A stretch of DNA of 64,000 nt, taken from contig VCJN01000486.1 in NCBI GenBank assembly GCA_006384855.1, positions 1 through 64,000 of the forward strand. The letters are read 5' to 3'. Every line of letters begins with the position of its first letter. The first letter of the stretch is position 1. Source of the DNA: Tetraselmis striata. Taxonomy: Eukaryota; Chlorophyta; Chlorodendrophyceae; Chlorodendrales; Chlorodendraceae. Below the pieces are notes generated by a model. That model was given only the letters and a program-made list of their open reading frames with translations. It did no database searches and had not been told where the DNA came from. Made by a program: the position numbers and the translations under genes. Shown here one piece after another: positions 1 through 11,100 of the stretch.

Positions 1-1010
1 AATTGAGCCAGCGACAAAGTGAGCTCCAGCAACAACGCATATTGGGCATGCATGTCCGCTTGAAGCGACTCGAGTTTCGATTGCCGGCTCGGAGATGGGT
101 TCTTCGTTTTCTCCATATGACATTGTATGCGCATGGACGTACGGACGAGAATATCACACTCGGATGGTGAGCCGATTGCGGTCGTTAAACAACATGTGAC
201 CTTGCCCGCAACAATGAATCGATGTGTGGAACACAACGGAACTGGAAGATGGCATGATATGTTGTTTCGGCTACTTTTACGTCTGCTCGTGTTGCACGCA
301 AAAGGGCACATTGACGGTCGAATTAGTAACCTGTACCACTCCAGCAGCGTGGGCAGTTAGAAAGCGGTTATTAAAGGAGGAAACCCGCCATAAACTAGCT
401 ACATCACTATTTGCAGCCAATTCTGTGACGTCACTAGAGATTATTGCTCATCTGCGATCTGTGACGTTTTTTCAATCGTCTATCATTATTCGAATGTAGT
501 CATCACAGATTTCGGGTCACAGATGCTGAATCTGTGAATATCTGTCGTCTGAAATCTACAGCAGGGGATTCGAACCCGCGAGTGCGCCGTCCGCGCGCAA
601 GCAGCAGCAGCACCTAGCAGCATGGCACCATGAGATATCGGTACCGTACAGGTACCCGTCGCACACATACATACGTAAAGATATAGTCGCTATATATCTG
701 TACATGTATTGGGATGATCTATATGCGCTACAGCTAGAGCTTGGTCGACGGACGTGACGCTGCCTTGACCGGAGTTGACTGACCCCGTTGACCCCACCAG
801 CCGACATGCTGGCTACCAGTGCCCACTTCCGCAGGCCAACCGCGGCCGCCCCCGTTCTGTTGGCATAGCCAGTTCAGACCCGGTTCCGCAACGCACGCCA
901 GGCACCATCAGGCTCAGAGCTACGGTGGCGAATAAGATTCCGGCGCGATGCGGGCGTGGGATGAGCGCGGCGCGCCGCGGCGCGAGCGGCGGCGGCGGGG
1001 ACCGCCGCAG
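1..1010. other. Unassigned region upstream of KH gene
   Basis: No gene is supported here. The stretch is AT-richer up to about 760 and GC-rich after it. A perfect bZIP/CRE palindrome TGACGTCA lies at 426-433. On the minus strand, about 556-640 carries a Pol III B-box-like motif (GGGTTCGAATCCC) with weak surrounding tRNA-like pairing. It is most likely a SINE or decayed tRNA relic, not a working tRNA, because the T stem does not abut the acceptor stem. The GC-rich part (920-1010) may hold the promoter, 5' UTR or an unseen first exon of the next gene. Confidence 0.4.
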
Positions 1011-1078
1011 CGGTGGAGGCGCTGACGAGCGGGCTAAACCGCATCAACCTCGCGGCCGGCCAGCACCAGCAGACGCAC

Positions 1079-4000
1079 ATGCTGCCACAGAAGTTCGGGA
1101 GGGTGGATCCTGGGCGGCCGCAGCAGCAGCAACAGTCTCGCCAAGTTCGGCGTGAGGTGTGCATCGCGGCACACCAGGTGGGGCGGCTGATCGGACCCAA
1201 AGGCGGCGGAGCGGCGGCGACTGCAGGTGGGCCAGCGCGCCCACTCACCCCCGCCCATCTAAGCCCATAAGGCTTGAGAATTTCGAGACAGCGCCAGGTC
1301 GAGAGCATGGGAGCACCCGTGCGCGAATAACGGGTTCCGCTGCTATCCGCTCTCCCAGAACCGGAAGGGGGAGCTCCCACGGTTGCATCTAGCACCGCCA
1401 AATGAACGCAGATCTCTCTCCCGTCGCCGCTTTACTCTTTTCAAATCATTTCCAGATTCGTAACGAGAGTGATGCCGACTGGACCTGCACGTGATTGAGT
1501 ACGATAACGCTACCCGTGGCACATTTTGCTGGCAGCTGGCCTGATGGCACCGTGTCCCCGCGCTCTCTTCCGTGCGCGTGCAGAGCACCTCCGGCGTGAG
1601 CCACCTCTACGTCCACAGCGCGGGCGACATGCCGAGCGCGCGCGTGGAGATCGCCGGCTCCGAGGAGGCGGTCGCCGCCTGCCTGCAGCTCATCCAGGGC
1701 CTCACCGGCGCGGTCAGCCCCGAGCTACCCGGCCCCGGCTCGGCCTCCTCCGACTCGGGCCGCTCCGACGGCGGCGGCGGCTGGCCCGGCGTGGTGCTGC
1801 CGCTGCGAGAGCACCAGCGCTGGACGCGCATGTTCCCCTACCTGCAGCGCCGGAGCTGCGTGCGCATCACCCCCGACCGGCGCACCGACCAGCTGCACAT
1901 CAGCGCCCAGACCAAAGGCGCCGTGGGTGAGGACAAGGGCCCTTCCTGCCCCCCTCCCTCCGCCCCCCTCCCATTTCTATACAGTGTTTTAAACGTTTAA
2001 TCTTGTCTTCTGCCATAAATCTCTCAAGGATTTGAATGACAACAAACAGACATTTGATCCTGGTCCGATGGATGAGTCAATGAATGGTTTCATGCTATGA
2101 CCAACTTCGCTACGGGTGCAAATGATGCGCGCAAGCGCGACTCCTTCAAGAGAGGCCACAGCGTGTCCGGCGCTGCGCGGAGACCTTTTGTGCACCAGGC
2201 ATGATATCTCCATACATAATACATAGACACCAACAGCGCAGCGAGATGTAACTATCAATATGAATGCAGTGTGTCGTGTCGGTATAGTTCCGCCCGTATA
2301 TCCACCTGACCAGATATCCCGCGTTTGGTCTTCACAGTAATACAAATGTTGAAGGTTAAACAGGGCAACAAGAAATGCCTCTTAGAATCGATAGATACGT
2401 TGTGAACGACGCATTTCGAGACAGAATCATAAACGGTATACCACACCACCGGCAGGCAGAGGGTGCTGTGTTTAAAATCAGAGCGCCGTGAGTGGGCGCA
2501 GCTGAGACCATGCCATCGCACACCGCCTGGCGAGTGAATAAATCTGCCCCGGGAATGAGCGGACACGACATCAACATACTTGTGCTGACCCCTCCCCCCC
2601 CCTCCCCCTCTGCGCTCTGCGCTCTTGGGCAGATGCGGTGCAGAGCGCCCTGAAGCTGCTAGCTGCGGCGGAGGCCTTTGTGGTGGTCAGCTCCTCGGAG
2701 AACGGCCCCGTGGACTCCAGCCCCTGTGCCAGCGAGGCCGACGTCGGCTTCCCCATCACCGCGGCGCAGGTGGGTGCGCATGCGGGAAGCCGGGGGAGGG
2801 GGGGGGGGGTCAGGATCTGTGCGCAAGTGATCTCACGTTGCGTTGTTCAGCTTTATTAGGTAAGCCAGCTCAGTTCACTCAAGGGAATCTCGGAAGTCAC
2901 AAAACTGCTGGGGGTCAAGTAAACATACCAAGCTAAGAGGGCTCCCCCTTTGGCAACTATATTTAAGAATGCAGCACTAGTGCGCCAATTCGAGTTGAGT
3001 TTGGCATAGGAAAGGCAATGTATTAAGCTGCCAAAGCTGACGTAGATTGCGACAAGTCTGCAGCAACCTTTGCCATTACATAACTCTCTGCGTAGGTGTC
3101 ACACGGAACTTCGCTACAGCACGCTGTTGGGCGGATCATACTTTAGTCAGCGTAGTTGAGTTCAGGTCCGGCTGGCTCCAGATGGGCTATCGCGCAACCC
3201 TGGTCCCGGCCCAGCGCCGCCCGGCCGAGCTGCCCTTTCGCTCCCGGCGCTGACACGCGCGTGCGCTGCCCTGGGCGGCAGGCGGACGAGCTGCTCGCGG
3301 AGCTGGAGGACCTGCCGGAGATCGCGGACTACCGCGGCGGGACCGTCAGGCAGATGAAGTGCGCGCCGCGTCACCCCCCCCCCCCCCCCCCCCCCCACCA
3401 CCCTTCCCATGACAACCTAGGCACTTGGATCCAGCCCTCCAACCCACTGAATACTGTTATGCTTCAGTCCAGCTTCTTTTATCCCCGTCAATGGATGGCA
3501 TGTGGTTTGCAATATGTTTTGCACCATCCATTCCGAGATTCCGTGCTGTAGTTGCGATCGGTTCTGATAGCAGGTTTCCTGAATGTATAACATAATCTAT
3601 AGCGAACCCAAAGGTTCCTGGGGAGTGCACTTGCCAACAATCTTGTCATTGCTGCAGTGGCCAGCGCTTCCTCCTCCCCCCCCCCCTCCCGCGGCGCTTT
3701 GGGCTAACACTCCGACACCCTTTCCTCCCCCCCCCCCCCCCCCCCGCAGGGGCGCCCGCGAGCGCGACTTGCGTCACCGTGGACCTCGGCAGTGGCGCGC
3801 GTCGCTTTGTGACTCTCCGGCTGCGCCGTCGTGACTCGGAGTCGGTGTGCCGCGTGCTGGACCCGCTGCTGCGGTGGGGCGCCTCGGCTGATTGAACCCC
3901 CCCCTCCCCCCCCCCCCCTCCCCCCCAACCTTCTCGCTGCTTGCGCGTGCTGAGCGGCAAGGTCGCCTGCGTGGCAAGCAGACTATGAAGGCGGCGCCTT

Positions 4001-7000
4001 TGTGCGTGTGCGCGTTCCCCTCCCGGGGGCTTGCAGGGGGGAGCAGCCGGTGGAGGGCTGGAAGCGCTGGCTGGTGGGCGGCGTGGGCTGGGAGTTTGCC
4101 AAGTAACCCCCCCCCCCCCCCCCCCCCACCGTCTCCCCATTCCTTCAGTCCATTAGTGCTGTCTCCACTAGGCGCTGTTCGTCGCCACCAGCATTCTTAC
4201 CATTGGCAGTGCTCGGGTGCCAGGTCTCACCCCCTCCTGCCCTCCCCTCCCCTCCTCGCCCCCTCCCTCCCCTCCCCGGCTCATGCAAGCACAGGTCCGA
4301 CATGGCAGCGCGGGGCAAGTGGACGGCAAAGCTGCAGGAGTGCAGGTGCGATTCCGCCTCGGCGGTGGATACGGGGCAGGCGTGCTTGCCATCAGAACGG
4401 GGAAGGGGCCGCTGATTGACGTCACGGTTCAATACAGTACGTTGAGACTTCGGTGCGGCTGAAAGGGTATAACACACACCTATCGACAAGTTGTTACAGT
4501 ACCCGATAGTGGGACACCAATCTGGCCTGATGATGCCAGAGAGGCAGATGTGTGTTCGGAGGTGCGTTCAGAGTGAAGATATTCGTGGAGATGTGTACAA
4601 GGCGCTAGCGGATGCGCCGCTCCGCCGGACGATGCATCATGGCGCTCCCCTACAGAGTCTCCGATGGCGCCTTGTTATATCTACTGTTTATCTCTTGCTA
4701 TTAAACTTATAGTTAGTAATTGTTTTAAGATATGTTAAGATATATATTTTAAGACAATGCCTTATTTTTAGATAATATATAAACAACATTCATTCTATCT
4801 TACTGTTATTTCGATTCCTTCTTTGCATGGTTATTGACTTGTTCCTTGCTTGCAGTGGCACTGCCACGGATGCCACACCCGGGGTGCTTGGCCCGGCTGA
4901 CCAGCCTCCCATGATTGTGCGCGCTCGGCGCGCAGGGACATGCTGGTGGCCGCCAACAAGATGGCGGGCGGCGACAAGCTGCAGGGGCTGCTGTACTACC
5001 GCGACCCCGCCACCGGCGGCATGGTGCAGCGCCTGCGCGGCAGCGGCGCCCGCTACGAGGAGGTCATCACAGGTGCCGCTGCCGCCGCCATGTCCCCCAC
5101 CCCCTAACCCCCTTGCTGCCTCATTCCACCCAGCGAACTACCAGCCAGCGCTGATCCCCCCCCCCCCCCCCCCCCCCCCCGGCCGGCCGGCTCTCCTGCT
5201 CCTTCCGCAGACGTTCGCAAGTTTCTGGAGTTTCTCATCTTCTCCGCCGCGTACCGCAAGAAGTCCGGGCTCCCAGGCAACGACTACATGTGGGACACTA
5301 TCGAGCGCATCTGCCTGCGCTCCAGCCTCCCGCACGTCAAGGCCTTCAACGGCGGCCTGATGAGGACCTCCAACCGGGGCCCGGGTGCGGGGGCCCTCCC
5401 CCGGCGCCACCTGACGTTCAGCCGCCCCCTCACCGCCGCCGCACAAACCACCGCATCAGAGGGGCGCATGTGATGCCAGTTTGTGCGAGGAGCCAGGCAG
5501 ACTGGCAGGCTTGCATAAGTATATACGGTATCACCTGTATTGGGTAGCGGCCTCCGAATTGTCCTCCCTCCTGCTTGGCACATCCGCCGGATGTCCTCCC
5601 TGTCGCCGTCCGAATCAAAGTGAGCAGCATGTGGATTCCCGTGGGGTTTCTACTCGGATGCGCAGCGTAATTTCACACTTGCACAGGCTCCGCCGCGCAT
5701 GCTCAAGTCCCCGCATGTGCACGAGCAAGGGCGTTGCTCGAATTCGCGTGCTCGGGTGTTTCAAGACACATTGATAGACGCGCTGACATGCTATGCATTT
5801 GAAGTAGTTGCACACATCTCGTCATGCCACTGTCACTTGAATACATCGCCAGCGCTCGTTTCCTGTCCTCATGTCCGCCCCCATACTGACCGGCCCTTGT
5901 CCCTGCCCTGCCGCGCACGTGCTGCAGATGTGCCGGTCCAGTGGAGCGCGCACGCGCATGAGTCCACGTACGGCTTTGTCCTCGTCACGGAGGCCTCGCA
6001 GAGCGAACTGATTCAGGGCGTCCAGGTGCGCGGCCGCTCATTGACGAACCATTGCGACCCCCCCCCCCCCCCCCCTCCCCTCCTCCATCCTCGTCACTTC
6101 TTCCCAGAGCTTGGCCTGCCCCACCGCTACCCTCTTGCACCATTGTCGCTCACTTTGTGACGGGCCGTTGCCCGTCCCCCGTCCCCGTCCCCTGGGGCAG
6201 GCCATCTCGCGGCTGCTGATTGAGGAGGCTGCTGGCCTGCGGTACCGCGACGTGCTGCAGCAGCTCGCGGACAGCAAAGACGGCCACGCGCTGGACCACC
6301 TCAAGTCGGGGGACCTGGTGGAGGTCAGCAGCGGCAAGCTGAAGGGCCGCCTCTACGTCTTTGTGGGGTGGACCACCCCGCAGCAGCTGTCCGCCAAGGT
6401 GCGCCGCCCCTCCCCCACAGCGCCCACACCTACCGACTGCCAACCCGGCGCTTTGACGGCGGAATATTAGTTGGCGAAGTTCGGGACGGCATTCTGTCAC
6501 TGCCCTCCAATTAGTCCTGCAGAAGGCGTCGGTGTGTTTCTTGATGAGTAGCCGCTTTAAAGGAGCTGTTGATGGCCATGTATGACCTATGGTTACGGAT
6601 TGTGGGAAGTGTGTTGGGGGTGCGCTAACTATGGAGAAGTGTACTTGTGCTGCTGCCGGGTTGTTTCCTTTGTGGAGAGGTGTACTTCGTCTCGCAACGG
6701 ACGCAGCGCCTCCTCCCTTTGAGAGCCCCCCCCCCCCCCCCCCCCCCCCCCTTTCTACTCGCTTGCTTAACCCCGCTCCCAGTCTCAGCACCCAAACTGT
6801 CCGACCGTCAGTTATCCTGAGAACCCCTATTGTAGCATACCTGCTTGACGACTGCGATGGTTAAGGGGCGGCCGTGTGTAAACCGTTCATTAGTCACCAG
6901 AGCGGTCCGTGACTGCATTGCTGCCCTGCCGCGGTGCCGAGAGTGCAGCTGTCGCAGTCCCGTCCCGGACTGAAGAAAAGAGACTGCCGCCCCGACGGGT

Positions 7001-7203
7001 CACTCCCCATCTTCGCCGTGGACTGACGTGATCGTGCTGTGCCGCTGTGCGGGTCAATGAGCCAGCTGCGCGAGGAGGGTGAGGGCGGCGAGATGCTCGG
7101 CCGCAGCGTCAACCGCAGCCAGCTCGCGTTTGTCTCGTCTGGCGCGCCGCCGGAGGTCGAGGCCGTGGACTTCGTGCCGGTCGACGACGACGCCTACGAT
7201 TAG
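1079..7203 (+). CDS. KH-domain protein, multi-exon, otherwise unrecognised
   Basis: A 12-exon model: (1079?)-1226, 1584-1926, 2633-2769, 3282-3358, 3763-3873, 4037-4102, 4295-4345, 4936-5072, 5211-5384, 5928-6025, 6201-6398, 7066-7203 (stop TAG). From exon 2 on, every junction is GT-AG with matching phase, giving 509 residues. The exon 1/2 join is out of phase by one base, so it is provisional, as is the ATG at 1079. The frame is open upstream to about 965, so an earlier exon is possible. The KH fold is split by intron 1: GRLIGPKGG (the GxxG nucleic-acid-binding loop) in exon 1, then STSG..RVEIAGSEEAVAACLQLI in exon 2. The rest (VDLGSG.RRFVTLRL, GWKRWLVGGVGWEF, DVRKFLEFLIFSAAYRKKSG, acidic C-terminus DDDAYD) matches no family I recognise. 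Exon 5 uses the AG at 3761-3762; the GCAG at 3749 would break frame. An RNA-binding role is inferred from the KH motif only. Confidence 0.75.
3374..3396 (+). repeat. Intronic poly-C run, 23 nt
   Basis: Uninterrupted C homopolymer on the sense strand in intron 4 of the KH gene, 15 bases after the exon 4 donor. Confidence 0.95.
3727..3745 (+). repeat. Intronic poly-C run next to an acceptor, 19 nt
   Basis: Sits immediately before GCAG at the 3' end of intron 4 of the KH gene, where a polypyrimidine tract belongs. A broken C run of similar kind (3897-3926, two T interruptions) follows in intron 5. Confidence 0.95.
4107..4127 (+). repeat. Intronic poly-C run, 21 nt
   Basis: Lies four bases downstream of the GTAACC donor after exon 6 of the KH gene, C on the sense strand. 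Confidence 0.95.
5156..5180 (+). repeat. Intronic poly-C run, 25 nt
   Basis: In the intron between KH-gene exons 8 and 9, about 30 bases before the acceptor at 5210. Confidence 0.95.
6058..6075 (+). repeat. Intronic poly-C run, 18 nt
   Basis: In the intron between KH-gene exons 10 and 11, followed by a further C-rich stretch. Confidence 0.95.
6726..6751 (+). repeat. Intronic poly-C run, 26 nt
   Basis: In the last intron (6399-7065) of the KH gene, C on the sense strand. Confidence 0.95.
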
Positions 7204-8112
7204 ACAAGCGGGCGCTTGTTTGTCGCGCTCTGAGGGCGATGACGTGGGCGAAAGCAGACATTTTGCGCGATGCTCCCCTGCCGCAGCGGAGAGCTGAGGT
7301 TCTGAACTACTCGTGATGATGCGGAAACCTCCAAGCCGGATGTGGTGGCGGTGACCATTTGGGTAGCCAATCGTGGTGGATTACGGCTCGTGTCTGGCAG
7401 CACCGCATTTCTGTACATTAGGCCAGCTCTTGGTCATTTTTGTACGTGTGCCGGCCCTGCATAGCGGCCCTGCTCTGTCCCTGGGACCCTGGCTCGAGCA
7501 GCCGGCTCCCGAAAGCGACCAGTGACTGCAGACTTTCCCCAATAACGGGTGGCCCCACCTGGGGCTCCTCTTGAGTAGCTGGTCGATGAGGCCGGCAATG
7601 TTCTGTAAATAAATGATAATAATGATTGGCCTAAGAACGGCGGACGGACGCGGCCCGTGAAATAATGTAGACGGTGGCCGCGCTGGTTTGTATGCTGTTG
7701 GTGAGTGGTAATGGCATTTGCATTGGAACACCTGCAGCGTCAATGTCTGGCACCATATAAACAGAGGGATATTTACTACACTGGAAAGCTGCAGCGCTAT
7801 TGATAGCCGTGGCCCCGCTTGTGGGTCGGCCGGAGCGTACCGAGCCAAGACCAGCAGCTGCTGTAAACACTGAATAAAGCCGATGATGATAGTTTTTGGA
7901 CACCGGCAAGGAGAAGCATAAACTTCCGAGTTGCAAAGCATGATTGCATCACGGGGTGCGGTCATGTTGGGGCAGCATGCCGCTATGTGAAAGTGAAAAC
8001 CGATGGTGACCAGTGTCTGGAGTCCATGTGTATGTAAAACTGTAAAAATAATGCTCAACATACGGTGTCCACAGATATCCAAGCAGCCTTGATTATGGGC
8101 GTTGTAACCATT
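7204..8112. other. Convergent intergenic region
   Basis: Shared 3' flank of the KH gene (ends 7203) and the formin gene (stop at 8113-8115 on the minus strand). A plausible end signal for the KH transcript is TGTAA followed by ATAAA at about 7603, with another TGTAA near 7861. No further gene is supported. Confidence 0.5.
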
Positions 8113-11100
8113 TCAGCGGTCGCCCTCGGGGGTCTTGCCGAGAGCGGAGCGCAGCAGCGAGCCAGCGACGCCCCACATGCCTTTCGCGACGGGGGAAGTG
8201 CCACCGGACGGGGTCCCGCGGCTGCCGTGCAGGGTGCTGTCGGCTGCCGCCTCCGCGCGGCGGGTGGTGAGCACCTCGTTCAGCTCACTCATCATCGACT
8301 TGCGGCACAGCGCGAGGTCGATCGTGGGCACCGCCTGGCGGCCAGATACAGCCGCTGCCGCGTTGTTCAATGCTCGCCTCTCCAGGCTTCCGCTGCGGCG
8401 ATGCGTCGCCAGGCGCGAGGGCGCAACGAGCGGCGAGACGGCGCGGTCCGGGGTTGTGCGTGGGGAGGAGGCGCTCGTCTCGGAGGCCGTCATCGACGAG
8501 ACGGTACAAAACGAATCCAGCGACTCGGCGTCGGAGTCCGCCGCCCACTCGTCCATGAGCGCGGCGGCGCCGACGTAGTCCCACGCCTGCTGCTGCTGTC
8601 CTCCCGGCGACTCGCCGCCCGCCGGGGGCTGCTCTCGTGTCGCCGCAGGGGTGGGAGTTGCGGGTGCCGGCGCCGGCAGCTCCTTGAGCGACGCACGCAC
8701 CGACTGCCGCAGCCGCGCCGTGATCGAGGCAGCCTGATCGCGGCCATCGTCGCGCGCAGTCAGCGCAAGGTCGAAGCGGTTTGCCGACGCACGAACAGAC
8801 TCCCGCATGTCGCGAGCCGTCAGGAAGGCGCTGCTGGCCATATCCGCCTCCGATGAGTCGAACGCAGCGCGACGCGGCGGCGCGGCCCGCCCGTGAGCGC
8901 CTGGCCGAAGGGGTGACGTACTGCTGAAGCAAGGCGGTGCCGGAAACGGCGAGCCCAAGTTGACGTCCCCGCTGTGCTCCTGCAACAGGGGTTAAGCGGC
9001 GAGCAGGGTGTTTGCTTAGTCGCCACACATTCACGAGATATCAAGGATTATATGGTTCGCAGGACTTGTAAAACAAGGTGCTCGCTCGAATGCGCACGAC
9101 TGCCGGTGATGGTTTTTCCGAGTTTCGACGAGCAGCTTCTGAACACTCGGCTGGTTTCGGAGCATCTATTTAGTCTATATCATAGCTGGGTGGTCGTTTA
9201 TCTTGGGCCCTCAGCAAGCTTGCCCGCGCGACTATTCTCGTCCGAACGAAACACGGAGGTTTGAACAACGCAGGGAGGCGCGCGGCGGGCAACTGCACTC
9301 GTCGGGGATATACACTGCCGATACAAGCAGCAGCAATAAAGGATCCGCAAGCGTGTGGTTTCGGAGCACGCAGCGAATGTCATCCGTTGTTTCGCGCCGC
9401 AGCTGCTGCGCGAAAGCAGAAGTGGTTTCGGAGCACATCTGCAAATGGCGATCGTCTCGGAGCAGCATGATAAATACAGTCGAGTTTGTAGTAGCAAGAC
9501 AAGAAGTACAATTATAATTTGGAGTATTGGTTCGGAGACAAGTTGGGACTTACCCGGCCGAGCAGAGAGTGAGCGGCGCCTCGGTGCTCGTGCCCTGTCG
9601 ACCGGTCGTGCTGCTGCAGCTTGGCCGCGGTCGCCGGTGAAATTCGGCTGTCGCAGGAACAGGGCGTACCATCCTGGCTGGCGGCGTCGTAGAACTCGGC
9701 GCCAGAATCGTAACAGCTGCCATCGGAGGGAGTCGGAGACGTTGGGCTGTCGGGAGCGGCGCCCTCGCCGGCGTAGGCAAGCCGCCGTGAAGTGTTGGTC
9801 TGCGCGCTGCTCCGACGCGACGAGCCGCCGTCGGAGAAGGACAGATCCAGCATCGGGACCACCACCGATAGCTGTCGACCTTTGCAGGCAAGCTTTGCGC
9901 TGCCTTTGGAAGCCATGAGGGTTTTTGCGGGCGAGGTCGACTCCGAGGCGAGGTCCGCGGCTCCGGCAGTCGGCTGACGCAGGCGGAGCTGCTCGGGAGT
10001 GAGCCCCGGAGGTATTGTCCAGAACGAGGGCGATGCCCCCGCCGACCCGGCACCGTCCACGATGGGCGATGCGCCTGACCCGGCTGAAGGCATGGTCGGT
10101 GGCTCTGGTGGAGGTGTGTTAGGCACGCGGGGCGGGCGCTTCGAGGCCGCGCCAGAACGACGTAGTGGTAGCCGACCGCTAGACTCGCGGGAAAGACTCG
10201 GCACGAGGGTGTCGTCGGCTTCCTCCCCTGTGGATCGGTTGCCGCTCGACCGGTTGTGCTCTAGGGCGTCAGGCTTCTGTCGTTCGGCATGCTCATCTGT
10301 CTGATTGGGCCCCAGGAAAGGAGTCGAAGGTGTGGCAGCAGCATCGACCGGCGTCTTTTCCGATGGGTCGCTGCCATGTGGGCGAAGCTTCGAGCCACTG
10401 AGGATTGGTGCAGCGTGCGAGGCGTCCGATGTGGGGGCAGTGGCATGCAACGCGGGGGACCAGCTCGCGCGAAGGTGCCAGGCGGAGGGCGCGACACCAG
10501 AAGGCGAACGAGCGGTCATGCATACCGCCTTCCCGCCGTTGTCCTGCAAGGAGTATTAGGAAAACCAAGACTAGCTGAAGGACAATGCAAACAAGATGCA
10601 CGCAGAGCAGAGAGGGTGGCAAGGCAATCAACAAGGCGCGTACCGCAGCTAATGGAGAGTTCCTTTCGGTTGCATCGCTCTCCAGGCTGCTGCTTGCAGG
10701 AATATCGAATACACTGGCGAGGCTGGGGCAGCTGCGGCACCGTGCCAGGCCGATCTTGGCGAGCCGCTCCCGTGCGCCCTTGTTTGTCAGCAGCGTCCGC
10801 CGCTCCTCTGGGCTTAGCCGCGCGTACGCACGCACATGGCTCATCAACTTGTCCCGCCTTCTGAACGTGGGCATCGGCTTGGAACCTGCGCCGAGAAGAA
10901 GTATGTTATCGCACGCACGTGTGACACTCTACATATGCTGCAACACTCCAAATCACGAACACGTATTACACAGTACAGTGATAAAGCCAACCGCACCCGG
11001 CGATCGCACGAGCACAGCCACTTTCCGCCGGAAATTGAAGCCCCCCTGCTTCTGCTGACCGCCGAGTAGCTTCTCAGTGCCTGATGTGCTGCCGGCACCT

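Noticed and set aside
556..644. Possible type II tRNA on the minus strand
   Set aside because: Six of seven acceptor pairs can be drawn, but the T stem is weak and separated from the acceptor, and no sound D or anticodon arm forms.
3641..4140. Minus-strand Gly/Arg-rich frames opposite KH-gene introns
   Set aside because: Created by the poly-C runs of the introns; no splice or domain support.
8065..9034. Long open frames on both strands over the last formin exon
   Set aside because: GC-rich third positions keep all frames open. Only the minus frame joined to exon 15 by GTAAGT..TTGCAG is supported.
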